Of a stretch of 64,000 bases of DNA, positions 49,140 to 58,273 are shown one piece after another (positions within the stretch are counted from its first letter, which is position 1; every line of letters starts with the position of its first letter). The DNA lies in contig JAKQCX010000027.1 of the NCBI GenBank assembly GCA_029558905.1, positions 62,001-126,000 of the forward strand, written 5' to 3'. A program made the position numbers and the translations under genes. Source of the DNA: Pseudomonadota bacterium. Lineage in GTDB: Bacteria > Pseudomonadota > Gammaproteobacteria > Burkholderiales > Thiobacillaceae. The notes under the pieces were generated by a model, which was given only the letters and a program-made list of their open reading frames with translations, searched no databases and was not told the DNA's origin.

Positions 49140-49917
49140 GCTAGGCATCATCGGCGGCTCGGGCCTGACCCAGCTGCCCGGTCTGGCGGTGACCCATCGA
49201 CAGGTGATCCGCACCCCCTTTGGCGAGCCGTCCGGGCCCCTGATCTTTGGCGAGCTGGACGGTCACCCCATCGTCTTCCTGGCACGGCATGGCCATGGTC
49301 ACACCATCCCCCCCCACCTGGTGAATTACCGGGCCAATATCCAGGCCCTGCACGACCAGGGTGTGAGCCATGTGGTCTCCGTGGCCACGGTCGGGGGCAT
49401 CCACCCGGACCTGGGACCGGGCAGGCTGTGCGTGCCGGATCAGATTATCGACTATACCCATGGCCGGGAGTCCACCTTCGCGGAATACAACGGCAAGCCG
49501 GTGCATCACGAGGATTTCACCTGGCCATACTGCGAAGCCATGCGTCAGCACTGTCTGCGGGCCCTGCGGCAGACGGGAGAGGTCTGCCGCGACGGTGGGG
49601 TCTATGCCGCCGTGCAGGGCCCGCGCCTGGAGACCAGAGCGGAGATCGAGCGCCTGGCCCGGGACGGTGCCGACATGGTCGGCATGACCGGCATGCCGGA
49701 GGCCTATCTGGCCCGGGAAATCGGCCTGTGCTACGCTGCCGTGGCGGCGTCCGTGAACTGGGCTGCCGGTCGGGAGGGCAGCACCACGGGCGTCTCTTTG
49801 CACGGGGTCGAAACCACCCTGACGCGTGTCGTCGAACGTCTGCATGCCGTGCTCGCCAGCCTGGCGCGCATGGACTATGCGTCGGTGCCGCCCGCCATGC
49901 CCGACGCGGGCAGGTGA
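49132..49917 (+). CDS. S-methyl-5'-thioinosine phosphorylase
   Basis: Phosphorolyses 5'-methylthioinosine to hypoxanthine and 5-methylthioribose 1-phosphate in polyamine by-product recycling. The 261-residue PNP/MTAP-family protein has GIIGGSGL (5-12), ARHGHGHTIPPH (51-62) and MVGMTGMPEA (182-191). Where adenosine-type MTAPs have two base-binding aspartates (D-x-D), this protein has Asn209-Trp-Ala211, the pattern I recall for the characterised Pseudomonas MTI phosphorylase; this favours a 6-oxopurine. Eight bases overlap hpt, supporting the hypoxanthine product. Confidence 0.85.
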   Translation: MGKLGIIGGSGLTQLPGLAVTHRQVIRTPFGEPSGPLIFGELDGHPIVFLARHGHGHTIPPHLVNYRANIQALHDQGVSHVVSVATVGGIHPDLGPGRLCVPDQIIDYTHGRESTFAEYNGKPVHHEDFTWPYCEAMRQHCLRALRQTGEVCRDGGVYAAVQGPRLETRAEIERLARDGADMVGMTGMPEAYLAREIGLCYAAVAASVNWAAGREGSTTGVSLHGVETTLTRVVERLHAVLASLARMDYASVPPAMPDAGR

Positions 49918-49936
49918 TCCTCGGGCCGGATTGGGC

Positions 49937-50758
49937 TCATTCCACCCGGGCTTCCGCGCGCAGGGCCTGGACGTGGCGGCGTATGGCCAGCTGCTGCAGC
50001 TGGTTGGCGATGCGTCCCTTGATGGACTCGTAAGCCGGAAAATCCAGGGTGCGGGTGTCCGTCAGGCGCAGGACATGCCAGCCATACTGGGTCTTGACGG
50101 GGCTGGTCGCCGTTTCCCCCTTCTTCAGCCGCGTCATGGCCTGGGCGAATTCCGGCACCAGATTGGCGGGCACGGTCCAGCCGATGTCGCCGCCATTGTC
50201 GGCGGAGCTGTCCTTGGAATATTTTTTTGCCAGGGTCTCGAACTTGACCTTGGGTTTCTTCAACTGGGCCAGGATGTCGCGGGCCTCCCTTTCCGTGCTC
50301 ACCAGGATGTGGCTGACACGATATTCCCGGTCGCCGGTCTTGGCCTTGGCCTGGTCGTATTCGGCCTTCATATCCGCCTCGCTCACGGGATTCTTGCGCA
50401 CGAAGTCTTCCACTGCGGCCTTGGCCAGCAGTTCGCGGCGCTGGAATTCCAGCGCCGCCGCCACGCTGGGTTCCTTGTCCAGTCCCTTGCGTGTGGCCTC
50501 CTGGACGAGCAGCTCCGAAGCCACCAGGCCATCGCGCAGGGCATCCGGAGTGAGCGCCTCCGCCGGCAGGTTGCGCGCGATACGGCTCTGCCGCACGAAG
50601 TCCATGTACAGGGCGGGGATGGCCACGCCGTTTACCCTGGCGACGGGTGTGTCGGCTTGAGGCTCGGGTCTGTCTCCGGCCGGTGCGACGGTATCCGCGG
50701 CCAGGCCGGGAACGGAGAGTGTGGCCATCAGGGCCAGGACGGGCAGCATGCGTGGCAT
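49937..50758 (-). CDS. Periplasmic parvulin peptidyl-prolyl isomerase
   Basis: Folding catalyst for exported proteins. The 273 residues begin with a signal peptide (cleavage near LAA-21), then a SurA-N-like helical domain (about 40-135), and a single parvulin domain (about 140-235) with YRVSHILVST, FETLAKKYSKDSSADNGGDIGW and GWHVLRL. It is the last gene of the yciB-yciI-bolA cluster but separated by 65 bases. It faces the phosphorylase gene. Confidence 0.92.
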   Translation of the reverse strand: MPRMLPVLALMATLSVPGLAADTVAPAGDRPEPQADTPVARVNGVAIPALYMDFVRQSRIARNLPAEALTPDALRDGLVASELLVQEATRKGLDKEPSVAAALEFQRRELLAKAAVEDFVRKNPVSEADMKAEYDQAKAKTGDREYRVSHILVSTEREARDILAQLKKPKVKFETLAKKYSKDSSADNGGDIGWTVPANLVPEFAQAMTRLKKGETATSPVKTQYGWHVLRLTDTRTLDFPAYESIKGRIANQLQQLAIRRHVQALRAEARVE

Positions 50759-50823
50759 GGAAATCCTTGGTGGGTGAGAAATGGATGGCAGCAGAGTGGA
50801 CGCCCGGGGCGCCGCTGGGTTCC

Positions 50824-51090
50824 CTACAGCTCTTCCGGCGTCAGGGCAGTGACGGACAGCGCATGGATGCGGGTGGGCATCAGGTCTCCCAGGGATTGGT
50901 ATACCAGGCGGTGGCGCGCCACGCCGCTTTGACCGGCAAAGGCTTCGGCGATGATGGTCATGCGATAGTGGCCACCACCGGAACGGGCCCCCTCATGGCC
51001 GGCATGCAGGGCGGACTCGTCCACGATGTCCAGATACGCGGGTGACAGGCTGGCCAGACGGGCCTGCATTTCGGCCACGATGTCGCTCAT
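50824..51090 (-). CDS. BolA-family protein
   Basis: An 88-residue BolA/IbaG-fold protein. The conserved C-terminal portion [22 protein letters not shown] (here read across residues about 58-79) includes the His residue that with monothiol glutaredoxins binds [2Fe-2S] clusters. The N-terminal [17 protein letters not shown] matches the family loop. The ATG overlaps the yciI stop by four bases. It could be BolA or IbaG; the length favours BolA. Confidence 0.88.
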   Translation of the reverse strand: MSDIVAEMQARLASLSPAYLDIVDESALHAGHEGARSGGGHYRMTIIAEAFAGQSGVARHRLVYQSLGDLMPTRIHALSVTALTPEEL

Positions 51091-51392
51091 GGCAGCACCC
51101 GCCTGAAGGGACGCACATCCACCCGGGCAAAGACACCGGCGGCCAGGTATGGGTCTGCGTTGGCCCAGGCCTGCGCGGCTTCCAGGCTGTCGAAGGCGGC
51201 GACGACCAGGCTGCCGCTATAACCCGCGGGTCCCGGATCGGGGCTGTCGATGGCGGGGAACGGGCCGGCCAGCAGCAGTCGGCCCTCCGCGCGCAGCTGT
51301 TCCAGGCGATGCAGGTGGGCCGGGCGCGCGGCCAGGCGAGACTCCAGGCTGTTGGCGGCATCCTCGCCGAGGATGGCATAGAACAGATTCAT
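51087..51392 (-). CDS. YciI-like protein
   Basis: A 101-residue YciI/DGPF-fold protein starting [27 protein letters not shown]... (abbreviated), with the conserved His-Asp pattern ([42 protein letters not shown]). Its function is unknown. It is coupled at both ends: four-base overlaps with yciB upstream and bolA downstream. Confidence 0.9.
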   Translation of the reverse strand: MNLFYAILGEDAANSLESRLAARPAHLHRLEQLRAEGRLLLAGPFPAIDSPDPGPAGYSGSLVVAAFDSLEAAQAWANADPYLAAGVFARVDVRPFRRVLP

Positions 51393-52021
51393 TCCTTTTC
51401 CTCGCGGGCCTCCTGGGTCGGCATGGCATCCAGGTGGCGGGACAAATAAAGGGTCTGGCCAATGATGAATACCAGCATCAGGCCCAGGGAGCCGAACATC
51501 TTGAAATTGACCCAGGCATCGGTGGAGTAGTTGAGGGCCACATACAGATTGGCCACGCCCATGAAGGCAAAGAAGCCGGCCCAGCCCAGGTTGAGCCGAG
51601 TCCAGACGACGTCCGGAAGGGAGAGCTGTTTTTCCATCATCAGGCGGATCAGGTTGCGCTCGAACAACAGGGGCGCGAGGCCCAGGGCCAGGGCGAAGAT
51701 CCAGTACAGCACCGTGGGCTTCCACTTGATGAAGGTTTCGTCGTGCAGGAACAGGGTGAGACCGCCGAAGCCCACGATGAGCGCAAGCGAGACCCAGAGC
51801 ATGGTGTCGATCCTGCGATACCGGAACCAGGCCCAGGCCAGTTGCATGAAGGTGGCCAGGATGGCCACCAGGGTGGCCAGGAAGACGCCGGGCTTGGTGG
51901 CGGTTTCCAGCTGGATGCCCAGGCCCGCCAGGATGGCGTTGGCCGCCACGGGAAAGCTCTCGCCCAACTCGTAGGCGGCGAAGAACAGGATGATGGGGAA
52001 AAGGTCGAAAAGGAACTTCAA
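51389..52021 (-). CDS. yciB: Inner-membrane septation protein YciB (IspZ)
   Basis: Polytopic membrane protein linked to cell-envelope integrity and septation. The 210 residues have about five membrane helices and the family N terminus [19 protein letters not shown] at 52021 is chosen because it gives this canonical start and has a GAGGA Shine-Dalgarno eight bases upstream; a TTG at 52048 would add nine residues. It overlaps yciI by three bases. Confidence 0.92.
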   Translation of the reverse strand: MKFLFDLFPIILFFAAYELGESFPVAANAILAGLGIQLETATKPGVFLATLVAILATFMQLAWAWFRYRRIDTMLWVSLALIVGFGGLTLFLHDETFIKWKPTVLYWIFALALGLAPLLFERNLIRLMMEKQLSLPDVVWTRLNLGWAGFFAFMGVANLYVALNYSTDAWVNFKMFGSLGLMLVFIIGQTLYLSRHLDAMPTQEAREEKE

Positions 52022-52055
52022 GTCAGCGATCCTCGTGCGAAGAGGCAAGCGGAAA

Positions 52056-52069
52056 GGCCCTTCGGGGCC
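52056..52069. other. TTCG-tetraloop hairpin between yciB and the PHP gene
   Basis: GGCCC-TTCG-GGGCC is a perfect five-pair stem with an extra-stable tetraloop sequence on the plus strand. It could lie in the yciB leader or act as a transcription boundary. Confidence 0.45.
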
Positions 52070-52082
52070 GGCGCAGGCATTT

Positions 52083-52091
52083 TGCTATGAT
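52083..52091 (+). promoter_or_regulatory. Extended -10 promoter candidate for the PHP nuclease operon
   Basis: TGCTATGAT matches the extended -10 element (TGn plus TATGAT) 28 bases before the ATG at 52119. No good -35 is visible, which extended -10 promoters can tolerate. Confidence 0.4.
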
Positions 52092-52118
52092 CGCCGGTCT
52101 TGTCACAAGCACGCTTCC

Positions 52119-52961
52119 ATGCCGGTTTACGATCTCCACAGCCATTCCACCGCCTCGGACGGTGTGCTGTCGCCCGTTGCACTGGTGCACAGGGCCATCG
52201 GCCAGGGCGTGGATTTCCTGGCGCTCACCGATCACGACGAGCTCGCGGGCCTGGCCGCCGCCCAACAGGCCGCTTCCGGCAGCCGACTGCGGCTGGTGCA
52301 GGGCGTGGAGGTGTCGATCACCTGGCACAGGTCCACGGTGCACATCGTCGGCCTGCACGTGGACCCGCGGGAGCCCATACTGCGTCAGGGTCTGGCCCGT
52401 AATCGCGCCGGCCGACGCGAACGGGCCCAGCGCATGGCAGATGCCCTGGCGCGTATCGGCATACCCGGCGCCCTGGAAGGGGCCTATGCCCATGCCGTCA
52501 ACAAGGACCTCATCGGCCGCACCCACTTTGCCCGCTTTCTGGTCGAGACCGGGGTGGTGAAGGATGTGAAGACCGTATTCACGAAGTATCTGGTACAGGG
52601 CAGACCGGGCTATGTGCCGCACGAATGGGCCAGCCTGCGGGAGGCCCTGAACTGGATCCATGCCGCCGGCGGTCAGGCGGTACTCGCGCATCCGGGGCGC
52701 TATCGCTTCGGTGGCGAGAAACTGCGCTTGCTGTTGTCGGAATTCCGTGATTTTGGCGGGGAGGGCATGGAAGTGATCACCGGCAGCCATGGCCAGGACC
52801 AGGTGCCCCTGTTGGCCGATCTGGCCGTGCGGCATGGTCTCCTGGCTTCGGTGGGCTCGGACTTCCACGCCCCGGGAGAGGGTGGACGGGAGTTGGGCAG
52901 CGTGCAGGGCAAGCCCATGCGCCTGCCCGAGCGTTGCACGCCGATCTGGTCGCGCTGGTGA
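52119..52961 (+). CDS. PHP-domain nuclease, TrpH/RNase AM-like
   Basis: Metal-dependent PHP-fold phosphoesterase. E. coli YciV/TrpH, now RNase AM, matures 5' ends of rRNA and degrades oligonucleotides 5'-3'. The 280 residues start with DLHSHSTASDG (metal ligands), FLALTDHDEL, QGVEVSI, and later LAHPGRYR and SVGSDFHAPGEG, covering the PHP metal sites. It is followed five bases later by yciO, the usual order. Confidence 0.93.
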   Translation: MPVYDLHSHSTASDGVLSPVALVHRAIGQGVDFLALTDHDELAGLAAAQQAASGSRLRLVQGVEVSITWHRSTVHIVGLHVDPREPILRQGLARNRAGRRERAQRMADALARIGIPGALEGAYAHAVNKDLIGRTHFARFLVETGVVKDVKTVFTKYLVQGRPGYVPHEWASLREALNWIHAAGGQAVLAHPGRYRFGGEKLRLLLSEFRDFGGEGMEVITGSHGQDQVPLLADLAVRHGLLASVGSDFHAPGEGGRELGSVQGKPMRLPERCTPIWSRW

Positions 52962-52965
52962 GCCC

Positions 52966-53589
52966 ATGGCATTGCATCTGAGCCTGCATCCGGACAATCC
53001 GCAGGAGAGGTCGATCCGCGAGGCTGTGAGGGTGCTGCGCCAGGATGGGGTCATGGTCTATCCCACGGATTCCTGCTACGCCCTGGGCTGCGTGATCGGC
53101 AACAAGACGGGCATGGAACGCATCCGCGTCCTGCGGGGCGTGGACGAGCGACACCACTTCACCCTGGTGTGCAAGGATCTGTCCGAGATCGCCCATTATG
53201 CGCGCGTGGACAACCGGCAGTACCGCATCCTCAAGGCCGCCACGCCGGGCAGCTATACCTTCATCCTCGAGGCCACGCGGGAAGTGCCCCGCCGTCTGCA
53301 GCACCCCAAGCGCAGCACCATCGGTCTGCGCGTGCCGGGCCACGCGGTGGTGGCCCGGCTGCTCGCGGAACTGGGCGAGCCCATCCTGTCCATGACCCTG
53401 CAGCTGCCCGGAGACGACTTGCCCCTCAACGATCCGGAGGACATCGTCGCGCGCCTGGACAAGCGGGTGGATGTCATCCTGGATGCCGGCCACTGCAGCC
53501 TGGACCCCACCACGGTCATCGATCTGCATGTCGAGCCGCCGGAGCTGCTGCGCAGGGGCGGGGGCGATCCGGGCAGACTCGGTTTTTGA
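52966..53589 (+). CDS. YciO-family (Sua5/YrdC-like) protein
   Basis: A 207-residue YrdC-fold protein. It has the family start (hydrophobic stretch then GVMVYPTDSCYALGC, about 28-42), the KxR-like region KRSTIGLRVPGH and SMTLQLPGDD. YciO resembles the tRNA threonylcarbamoyl-AMP synthase TsaC but is a distinct paralogue whose role is less clear. It lies between trpH and the M50 peptidase as in many beta/gammaproteobacteria. Confidence 0.9.
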   Translation: MALHLSLHPDNPQERSIREAVRVLRQDGVMVYPTDSCYALGCVIGNKTGMERIRVLRGVDERHHFTLVCKDLSEIAHYARVDNRQYRILKAATPGSYTFILEATREVPRRLQHPKRSTIGLRVPGHAVVARLLAELGEPILSMTLQLPGDDLPLNDPEDIVARLDKRVDVILDAGHCSLDPTTVIDLHVEPPELLRRGGGDPGRLGF

Positions 53590-53602
53590 CGAGGCCCGGC
53601 AA

Positions 53603-54250
53603 TTGGAACTGAACCTGATCCAGAAGATCGCCGTGTTCGCCCTGCCGGTGATCTTCGCCATCACCCTGCATGAGGCGGCGCACGGCTATGCCGCGCTGCG
53701 TTTTGGCGACCGCACCGCGCAGATGATGGGGCGCATCAGCCTCAACCCCCTGCGCCACATCGATCTGGTGGGCACCATCCTCGTGCCCGCCATCACCGTG
53801 GCCCTGGGGGGCATCCTGTTCGGTTGGGCCAAGCCCGTGCCGGTGAACTTCGGCAATCTGCGCCATCCCAAGCAGGACATGCTGTGGGTGGCGGCGGCCG
53901 GGCCGGCGGCCAACCTGGTCATGGCCATCTTCTGGGCCGCCATGATCAAGCTGGCCATCGTCGTGCCCAGCGGCTACTCCCAGCCCCTGGCACTCATGGG
54001 CATGGCGGGGGTGACCATCAATGCCATCCTGGCCACCCTGAACCTGCTGCCCATCCCGCCCCTGGATGGCGGACGCATCGCCGTCAGCCTGCTGCCCCCC
54101 AGATGGGCCTACCTGCTGGCCCGGTTGGAACCCTACGGTCTGTTCGTGCTCATCGCCCTGCTGGCCACCGGTATCCTCGGGATGATCATCGGTCCCCTGT
54201 ACCAGGGCATGGAGCAACTTCTCATGAAGCTTTTCAACATCATCCCCTGA
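53603..54250 (+). CDS. Site-2 protease family (M50) membrane peptidase
   Basis: A 215-residue polytopic metalloprotease with HEAAHGY (His23, Glu24, His27) in the first helix and the third ligand Asp in LPIPPLDGGR (about residue 153). The single-domain form lacks a PDZ insert. TTG at 53603 is chosen because a GAGG Shine-Dalgarno precedes it and the HEXXH helix then sits in the usual place. The substrate is unknown. It precedes trpS, the conserved arrangement. Confidence 0.9.
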   Translation: MELNLIQKIAVFALPVIFAITLHEAAHGYAALRFGDRTAQMMGRISLNPLRHIDLVGTILVPAITVALGGILFGWAKPVPVNFGNLRHPKQDMLWVAAAGPAANLVMAIFWAAMIKLAIVVPSGYSQPLALMGMAGVTINAILATLNLLPIPPLDGGRIAVSLLPPRWAYLLARLEPYGLFVLIALLATGILGMIIGPLYQGMEQLLMKLFNIIP

Positions 54251-54265
54251 CCATCGAACACTGTC

Positions 54266-55468
54266 ATGTATGCAGATCGCGTTCTTTCCGGCATGCGCCC
54301 AACGGGCCACCTCCACCTGGGCCATTACCACGGCGTCCTGAAAAACTGGATCCGCCTGCAGAACGAGTACGAGTGCCTGTTCTTCGTGGCCGACTGGCAC
54401 GCCCTCACCACCCTGTACGACAGCCCCCTGAGCGTCCACGACAGCACCTGGGAGATGGTCGTCGACTGGCTGGCGGCCGGAGTGGACCCGGCCCGGGCCA
54501 CCCTGTTCATCCAGTCCCGGGTCATCGAGCACGCGGAACTGCACCTGCTGCTGTCCATGATGACCCCCCTGGGCTGGCTGGAACGGGTGCCCACCTACAA
54601 GGACCAGCAGGAGAAACTCACGGAGAAGGACCTGTCCACCTACGGCTTTCTCGGCTACCCCCTGCTGCAGTCGGCGGACATCCTCATTTACCGGGCCAAC
54701 CAGGTGCCCGTGGGCGAGGACCAGGTACCACACATCGAATTCGCGCGCGAGATCGCGCGGCGCTTCAACCATCTCTATGGCAAGGAGGCCGGCTATGAGG
54801 AGAAGGCGGAGGCGGCGGTGAAGAAACTGGGGGGCAAGAAGGCCAAGCTCTACCAGGAACTGCGCACCCGCTTCCAGCGGGAAGGCGATGCGGCAGCCCT
54901 GGATTCCGCCCGGGCCCTGCTGGCGGAAACCCAGAATCTGAGCCTGGGAGACCGGGAAAGGCTCTACGGTTACCTGGAAGGCGGGGGCAAGATGATCCTC
55001 ACCGAGCCCGAGGCCCTGCTCACCGAGGCCTCCCGCATGCCGGGTCTGGACGGGCAGAAAATGTCCAAGTCCTACCACAACACCATCTCCCTGCGGGAAG
55101 ACCCGGAAACCGTGACCCGCAAGATCCGCACCATGCCCACGGACCCGGCCCGTGTGCGCCGCAACGATCCCGGCACGCCCGAGAAGTGTCCGGTGTGGCA
55201 GCTGCATCGGGTCTATTCCAGCGAGGACGTGCAGGCCTGGGTGCATCAGGGCTGTACCAGCGCCGGCATCGGTTGCCTGGAGTGCAAGCAGCCGGTGATC
55301 GACGCGGTGCTCAGGGAGCTGGCGCCCATCCAGGAGCGGGCGCGGCTCTTCACGGAAGACCCGGACACGGTGAGGAACATCATCGCCGATGGCTGCGAGA
55401 AGGCCCGGAACCTGGCCCGGGAGACCATGTGGGACGTGCGCGAGGCCATGGGTCTGCAGCATGGCTGA
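54266..55468 (+). CDS. trpS: Tryptophanyl-tRNA synthetase
   Basis: Charges tRNA-Trp. The 400-residue class I enzyme has GMRPTGHLHLGHY (HIGH-type motif, about residues 9-21) and GQKMSKSYHN (about 265-274). It includes a ~60-residue helical Lys/Glu/Ala-rich insertion (about 175-235) found in many proteobacterial TrpRS. In related genomes scpA follows directly; here lon, tRNA-Ser, mltF and dnaE intervene. Confidence 0.97.
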   Translation: MYADRVLSGMRPTGHLHLGHYHGVLKNWIRLQNEYECLFFVADWHALTTLYDSPLSVHDSTWEMVVDWLAAGVDPARATLFIQSRVIEHAELHLLLSMMTPLGWLERVPTYKDQQEKLTEKDLSTYGFLGYPLLQSADILIYRANQVPVGEDQVPHIEFAREIARRFNHLYGKEAGYEEKAEAAVKKLGGKKAKLYQELRTRFQREGDAAALDSARALLAETQNLSLGDRERLYGYLEGGGKMILTEPEALLTEASRMPGLDGQKMSKSYHNTISLREDPETVTRKIRTMPTDPARVRRNDPGTPEKCPVWQLHRVYSSEDVQAWVHQGCTSAGIGCLECKQPVIDAVLRELAPIQERARLFTEDPDTVRNIIADGCEKARNLARETMWDVREAMGLQHG

Positions 55469-55490
55469 GCCGGGCCGCGGCTACTCCGGG

Positions 55491-55519
55491 TTGAAACTCC
55501 CGGCTTCGGCCATACCCAT
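55491..55519 (+). promoter_or_regulatory. Candidate sigma-32 heat-shock promoter of lon
   Basis: GTTGAAA (ending 55496), a 17-base spacer and ACCCAT (55514-55519) resemble the sigma-32 elements CTTGAAA and CCCCAT, with a slightly long spacer. The start would be near 55528, and a GCCTG-AAA-CAGGC hairpin (55522-55534) lies at the 5' end of the leader. Confidence 0.4.
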
Positions 55520-55555
55520 GAGCCTGAAACAGGCAAGCGCAACATCGCAAAAATC

Positions 55556-57961
55556 ATGACCGAAGACCAGCATCCCATCGAGGGCGAGCTCATCGGCCCG
55601 GAGGACGACCGTGGCGGCACGGCCAACCTGCCGGCCCAGACCCTGCCTGCCACCCTGCACATTCTGCCCCTGACCGAAAAGCCCTTTTTTCCAGCCCAGA
55701 CCCTGCCCCTCATCATGAACGAAGGGCCCTGGATGGAGACGGTGAAGCGCATCGGCCAGACCGGTCATCATCTAGTGGGTCTGGTTTGCGTGCACGGGGA
55801 TTCCTCTGACGACGCCCGTCCGGAGGACTTCTATGGCGTGGGCACCCTGGTGCGCATGCATCACCCCATGCGGGCCGATGGCAAGATCCAGTTCATCGCC
55901 GAGGGACTCAGCCGTTTCCGCATCGCGGAATGGATCTCGCCCCAGGCGCCCTACCTCGCGCGGGTGGACTACCCTGCCGAGCAGCGCATGTCCGCCGCCC
56001 TGGAAGGTGAGACCAAGGCGTACGCGCTGGCCATCATCAACGCCATCAAGGAGTTGTTGCCACTCAACCCCCTTTATTCCGAAGAGCTGAAGTTCTTCCT
56101 CAATCGTTTTTCGCCCAATGAGCCGGCTCAGCTGACGGACTTTGCCGCCAGCCTGACCACTGCTCCCAAGGAAAAGCTGCAGGAGGTGCTGGAATCCTTC
56201 AATCTGCGCAAGCGCATGCAGAAGGTGCTGGTGCTGATCAAGAAGGAACTGGAGGTGGCCAGGCTGCAAACCCAGATCCGCGCCCGGGTGGAAGAAAAGA
56301 TGACCGATCAGCAGCGGGAATTCTTCCTGCGCCAGCAGCTCAAGGCCATCCAGCAGGAACTGGGCATCGCCAAGGACGACCGCACCGCCGATCTGGAGCT
56401 CTACCAGGGCCGCGTCAAGAAGCTGAAACTGCCGCCGCACGCGGAAAGGAAGATCGGCGAGGAGATGAACAAGCTCTCCGGCCTGGAGCACGGATCACCG
56501 GAATACACCGTCACACGCAACTATCTGGACTGGCTGACGGGCCTGCCCTGGGGCAGATTCACCAAGGACAAGCTGGATCTGAACCGGGCGCGCAAGATCC
56601 TGGACCAGGATCACGACGGCCTGGACGACGTCAAGGAGCGCATCGTCGAATTCCTCGCCGTGGGGGCCATGAAAGGCGAGGTGGCCGGCTCCATCCTGCT
56701 GCTGGTGGGCCCCCCCGGAGTGGGCAAGACCTCCATCGGCAAGTCCGTGGCCCGCGCCCTGGGGCGCAGGTTCTACCGCTTCTCGGTGGGTGGCATGCGC
56801 GACGAGGCGGAGATCAAGGGGCACCGCCGCACCTACATCGGCGCCATGCCGGGCAAGTTCATCCAGGCCATCAAGGAAGTGGAATCCCAGAACCCGGTGA
56901 TCATGCTGGACGAGGTCGACAAGATCGGCGCCTCCTACCAGGGCGATCCGGCCTCGGCCCTGCTGGAGGTGCTGGACGCGGAACAGAACGCGGAGTTCCT
57001 GGACCACTACCTGGACGTGCGTTTCGACCTGTCCAAGACCCTGTTCGTGTGCACCGCCAACCAGCTGGACACCATCCCTGCACCACTGCTGGACCGCATG
57101 GAGACCATCCGCCTGTCTGGCTACCTCACCGAGGAAAAGGTGGCCATCGCTCGCCATCACCTCTGGCCCAAGCAATTGAAGAAGGCGGGACTCAAACGGG
57201 GTCAGGTCGGCATCACGGCTGCCGCCATCCGCAGGATCATCGAGGGCTATGCCCGGGAGGCGGGGGTGCGCCAGCTGGAGATGAGCCTGGGCAAGGTGAT
57301 CCGCAAGTCCGTGGTGCGCATCGTGCGCCAGGAGGCGGAAAGGCTGCGCATCACCAGCGACAACCTGGAGACCTTTCTCACCGACCCCCCCTACCTGCCC
57401 GAAAGACCCATGACCGGGGTGGGGGTCATCACCGGCCTGGCCTGGACGCCACTGGGCGGCGCCACCCTGAGCATCGAGGCCACGCGTGTGCATACCCTCA
57501 ACCGGGGCTTCAAGCTCACCGGCAAGCTGGGCGATGTGATGAAGGAGTCGGCCGAGATCGCCTACAGCTACATCACCAGTCATCTGAAGCCCTACCAGGC
57601 GGACACGAAGTTCTTCGATGAGAGCTTTGTGCATCTGCACGTGCCCGAGGGTGCCACCCCCAAGGATGGGCCATCGGCCGGCATCACCATGGCCACGGCC
57701 CTGCTGTCCCTGGCGCGCAACCAGAAGATCGAGCGGCCCCTGGCCATGACCGGCGAGCTGACCCTCACCGGCAAGGTGCTGGCCGTGGGGGGAATCCGGG
57801 AAAAGGTCATCGCTGCCAAGCGCATGGGCATCCATGAGCTGATCCTGCCCGCCGCCAACAAGCCCGATTACGACCGCCTGCCGGACTACGTCAAGGCGGG
57901 CCTGGATACCCGCTTCGTGCGGCATTACCGGGATGTGGTGAAACAGGTGTTCGGGACCTGA
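55556..57961 (+). CDS. lon: ATP-dependent protease Lon
   Basis: Degrades misfolded and regulatory proteins. The 801 residues show the N-terminal substrate domain (about 30-230), a coiled-coil linker, and the AAA+ module with Walker A GPPGVGKT (385-392). The protease domain has Ser707 in KDGPSAGITM and Lys750 in GIREKVIAAK, spaced as in E. coli Lon. It is not next to clpX/clpP here. No clear Shine-Dalgarno precedes the ATG. Confidence 0.96.
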   Translation: MTEDQHPIEGELIGPEDDRGGTANLPAQTLPATLHILPLTEKPFFPAQTLPLIMNEGPWMETVKRIGQTGHHLVGLVCVHGDSSDDARPEDFYGVGTLVRMHHPMRADGKIQFIAEGLSRFRIAEWISPQAPYLARVDYPAEQRMSAALEGETKAYALAIINAIKELLPLNPLYSEELKFFLNRFSPNEPAQLTDFAASLTTAPKEKLQEVLESFNLRKRMQKVLVLIKKELEVARLQTQIRARVEEKMTDQQREFFLRQQLKAIQQELGIAKDDRTADLELYQGRVKKLKLPPHAERKIGEEMNKLSGLEHGSPEYTVTRNYLDWLTGLPWGRFTKDKLDLNRARKILDQDHDGLDDVKERIVEFLAVGAMKGEVAGSILLLVGPPGVGKTSIGKSVARALGRRFYRFSVGGMRDEAEIKGHRRTYIGAMPGKFIQAIKEVESQNPVIMLDEVDKIGASYQGDPASALLEVLDAEQNAEFLDHYLDVRFDLSKTLFVCTANQLDTIPAPLLDRMETIRLSGYLTEEKVAIARHHLWPKQLKKAGLKRGQVGITAAAIRRIIEGYAREAGVRQLEMSLGKVIRKSVVRIVRQEAERLRITSDNLETFLTDPPYLPERPMTGVGVITGLAWTPLGGATLSIEATRVHTLNRGFKLTGKLGDVMKESAEIAYSYITSHLKPYQADTKFFDESFVHLHVPEGATPKDGPSAGITMATALLSLARNQKIERPLAMTGELTLTGKVLAVGGIREKVIAAKRMGIHELILPAANKPDYDRLPDYVKAGLDTRFVRHYRDVVKQVFGT

Positions 57962-58183
57962 CTTGCGGCGGATTCGCTGCAACCGGGCGGTAATTGCCCC
58001 ATGTGCGTCCCGGCGCTAGGGAAAACCCACTCGCGGACTTAAAATCCGCACGTTTCGTACTTGTTTTCCCACCTGCCCAGGCAGGAATGCCCACATCGGA
58101 CCGGCCTTCCAGCCCTCGTTCGCAGCACAGGCCTGCGCGGGCAGCGGAAAAGACCTGGCATGATCACAGGACAGCCCCGCTTC
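57962..58183. other. Spacer between lon and tRNA-Ser with a tRNA-like arm
   Basis: The 222 bases carry no supported gene. On the plus strand GCGGA-CTTAAAA-TCCGC (58035-58051 region) has exactly the shape of an anticodon arm with anticodon TAA, but no D arm, T arm or acceptor stem could be built around it. A CCTGCC/GGCAGG hairpin follows near 58074-58087. Confidence 0.4.
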
Positions 58184-58273
58184 TGGCGGAGAGGGGGGGA
58201 TTCGAACCCCCGATGGTGTTGCCACCATGCCGGATTTCGAATCCGGTGCATTCAGCCGCTCTGCCACCTCTCC
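58184..58273 (-). tRNA. tRNA-Ser (anticodon CGA)
   Basis: The 90-base class II tRNA has acceptor stem GGAGAGG/CCTCTCC, anticodon stem CCGGA/TCCGG with loop TTCGAAA (anticodon CGA), a long variable arm (ATGGTG...CACCAT), a T arm with GGTTCGAATCC and an encoded CCA. It is transcribed towards lon. Open frames crossing it on either strand are artefacts. Confidence 0.97.
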
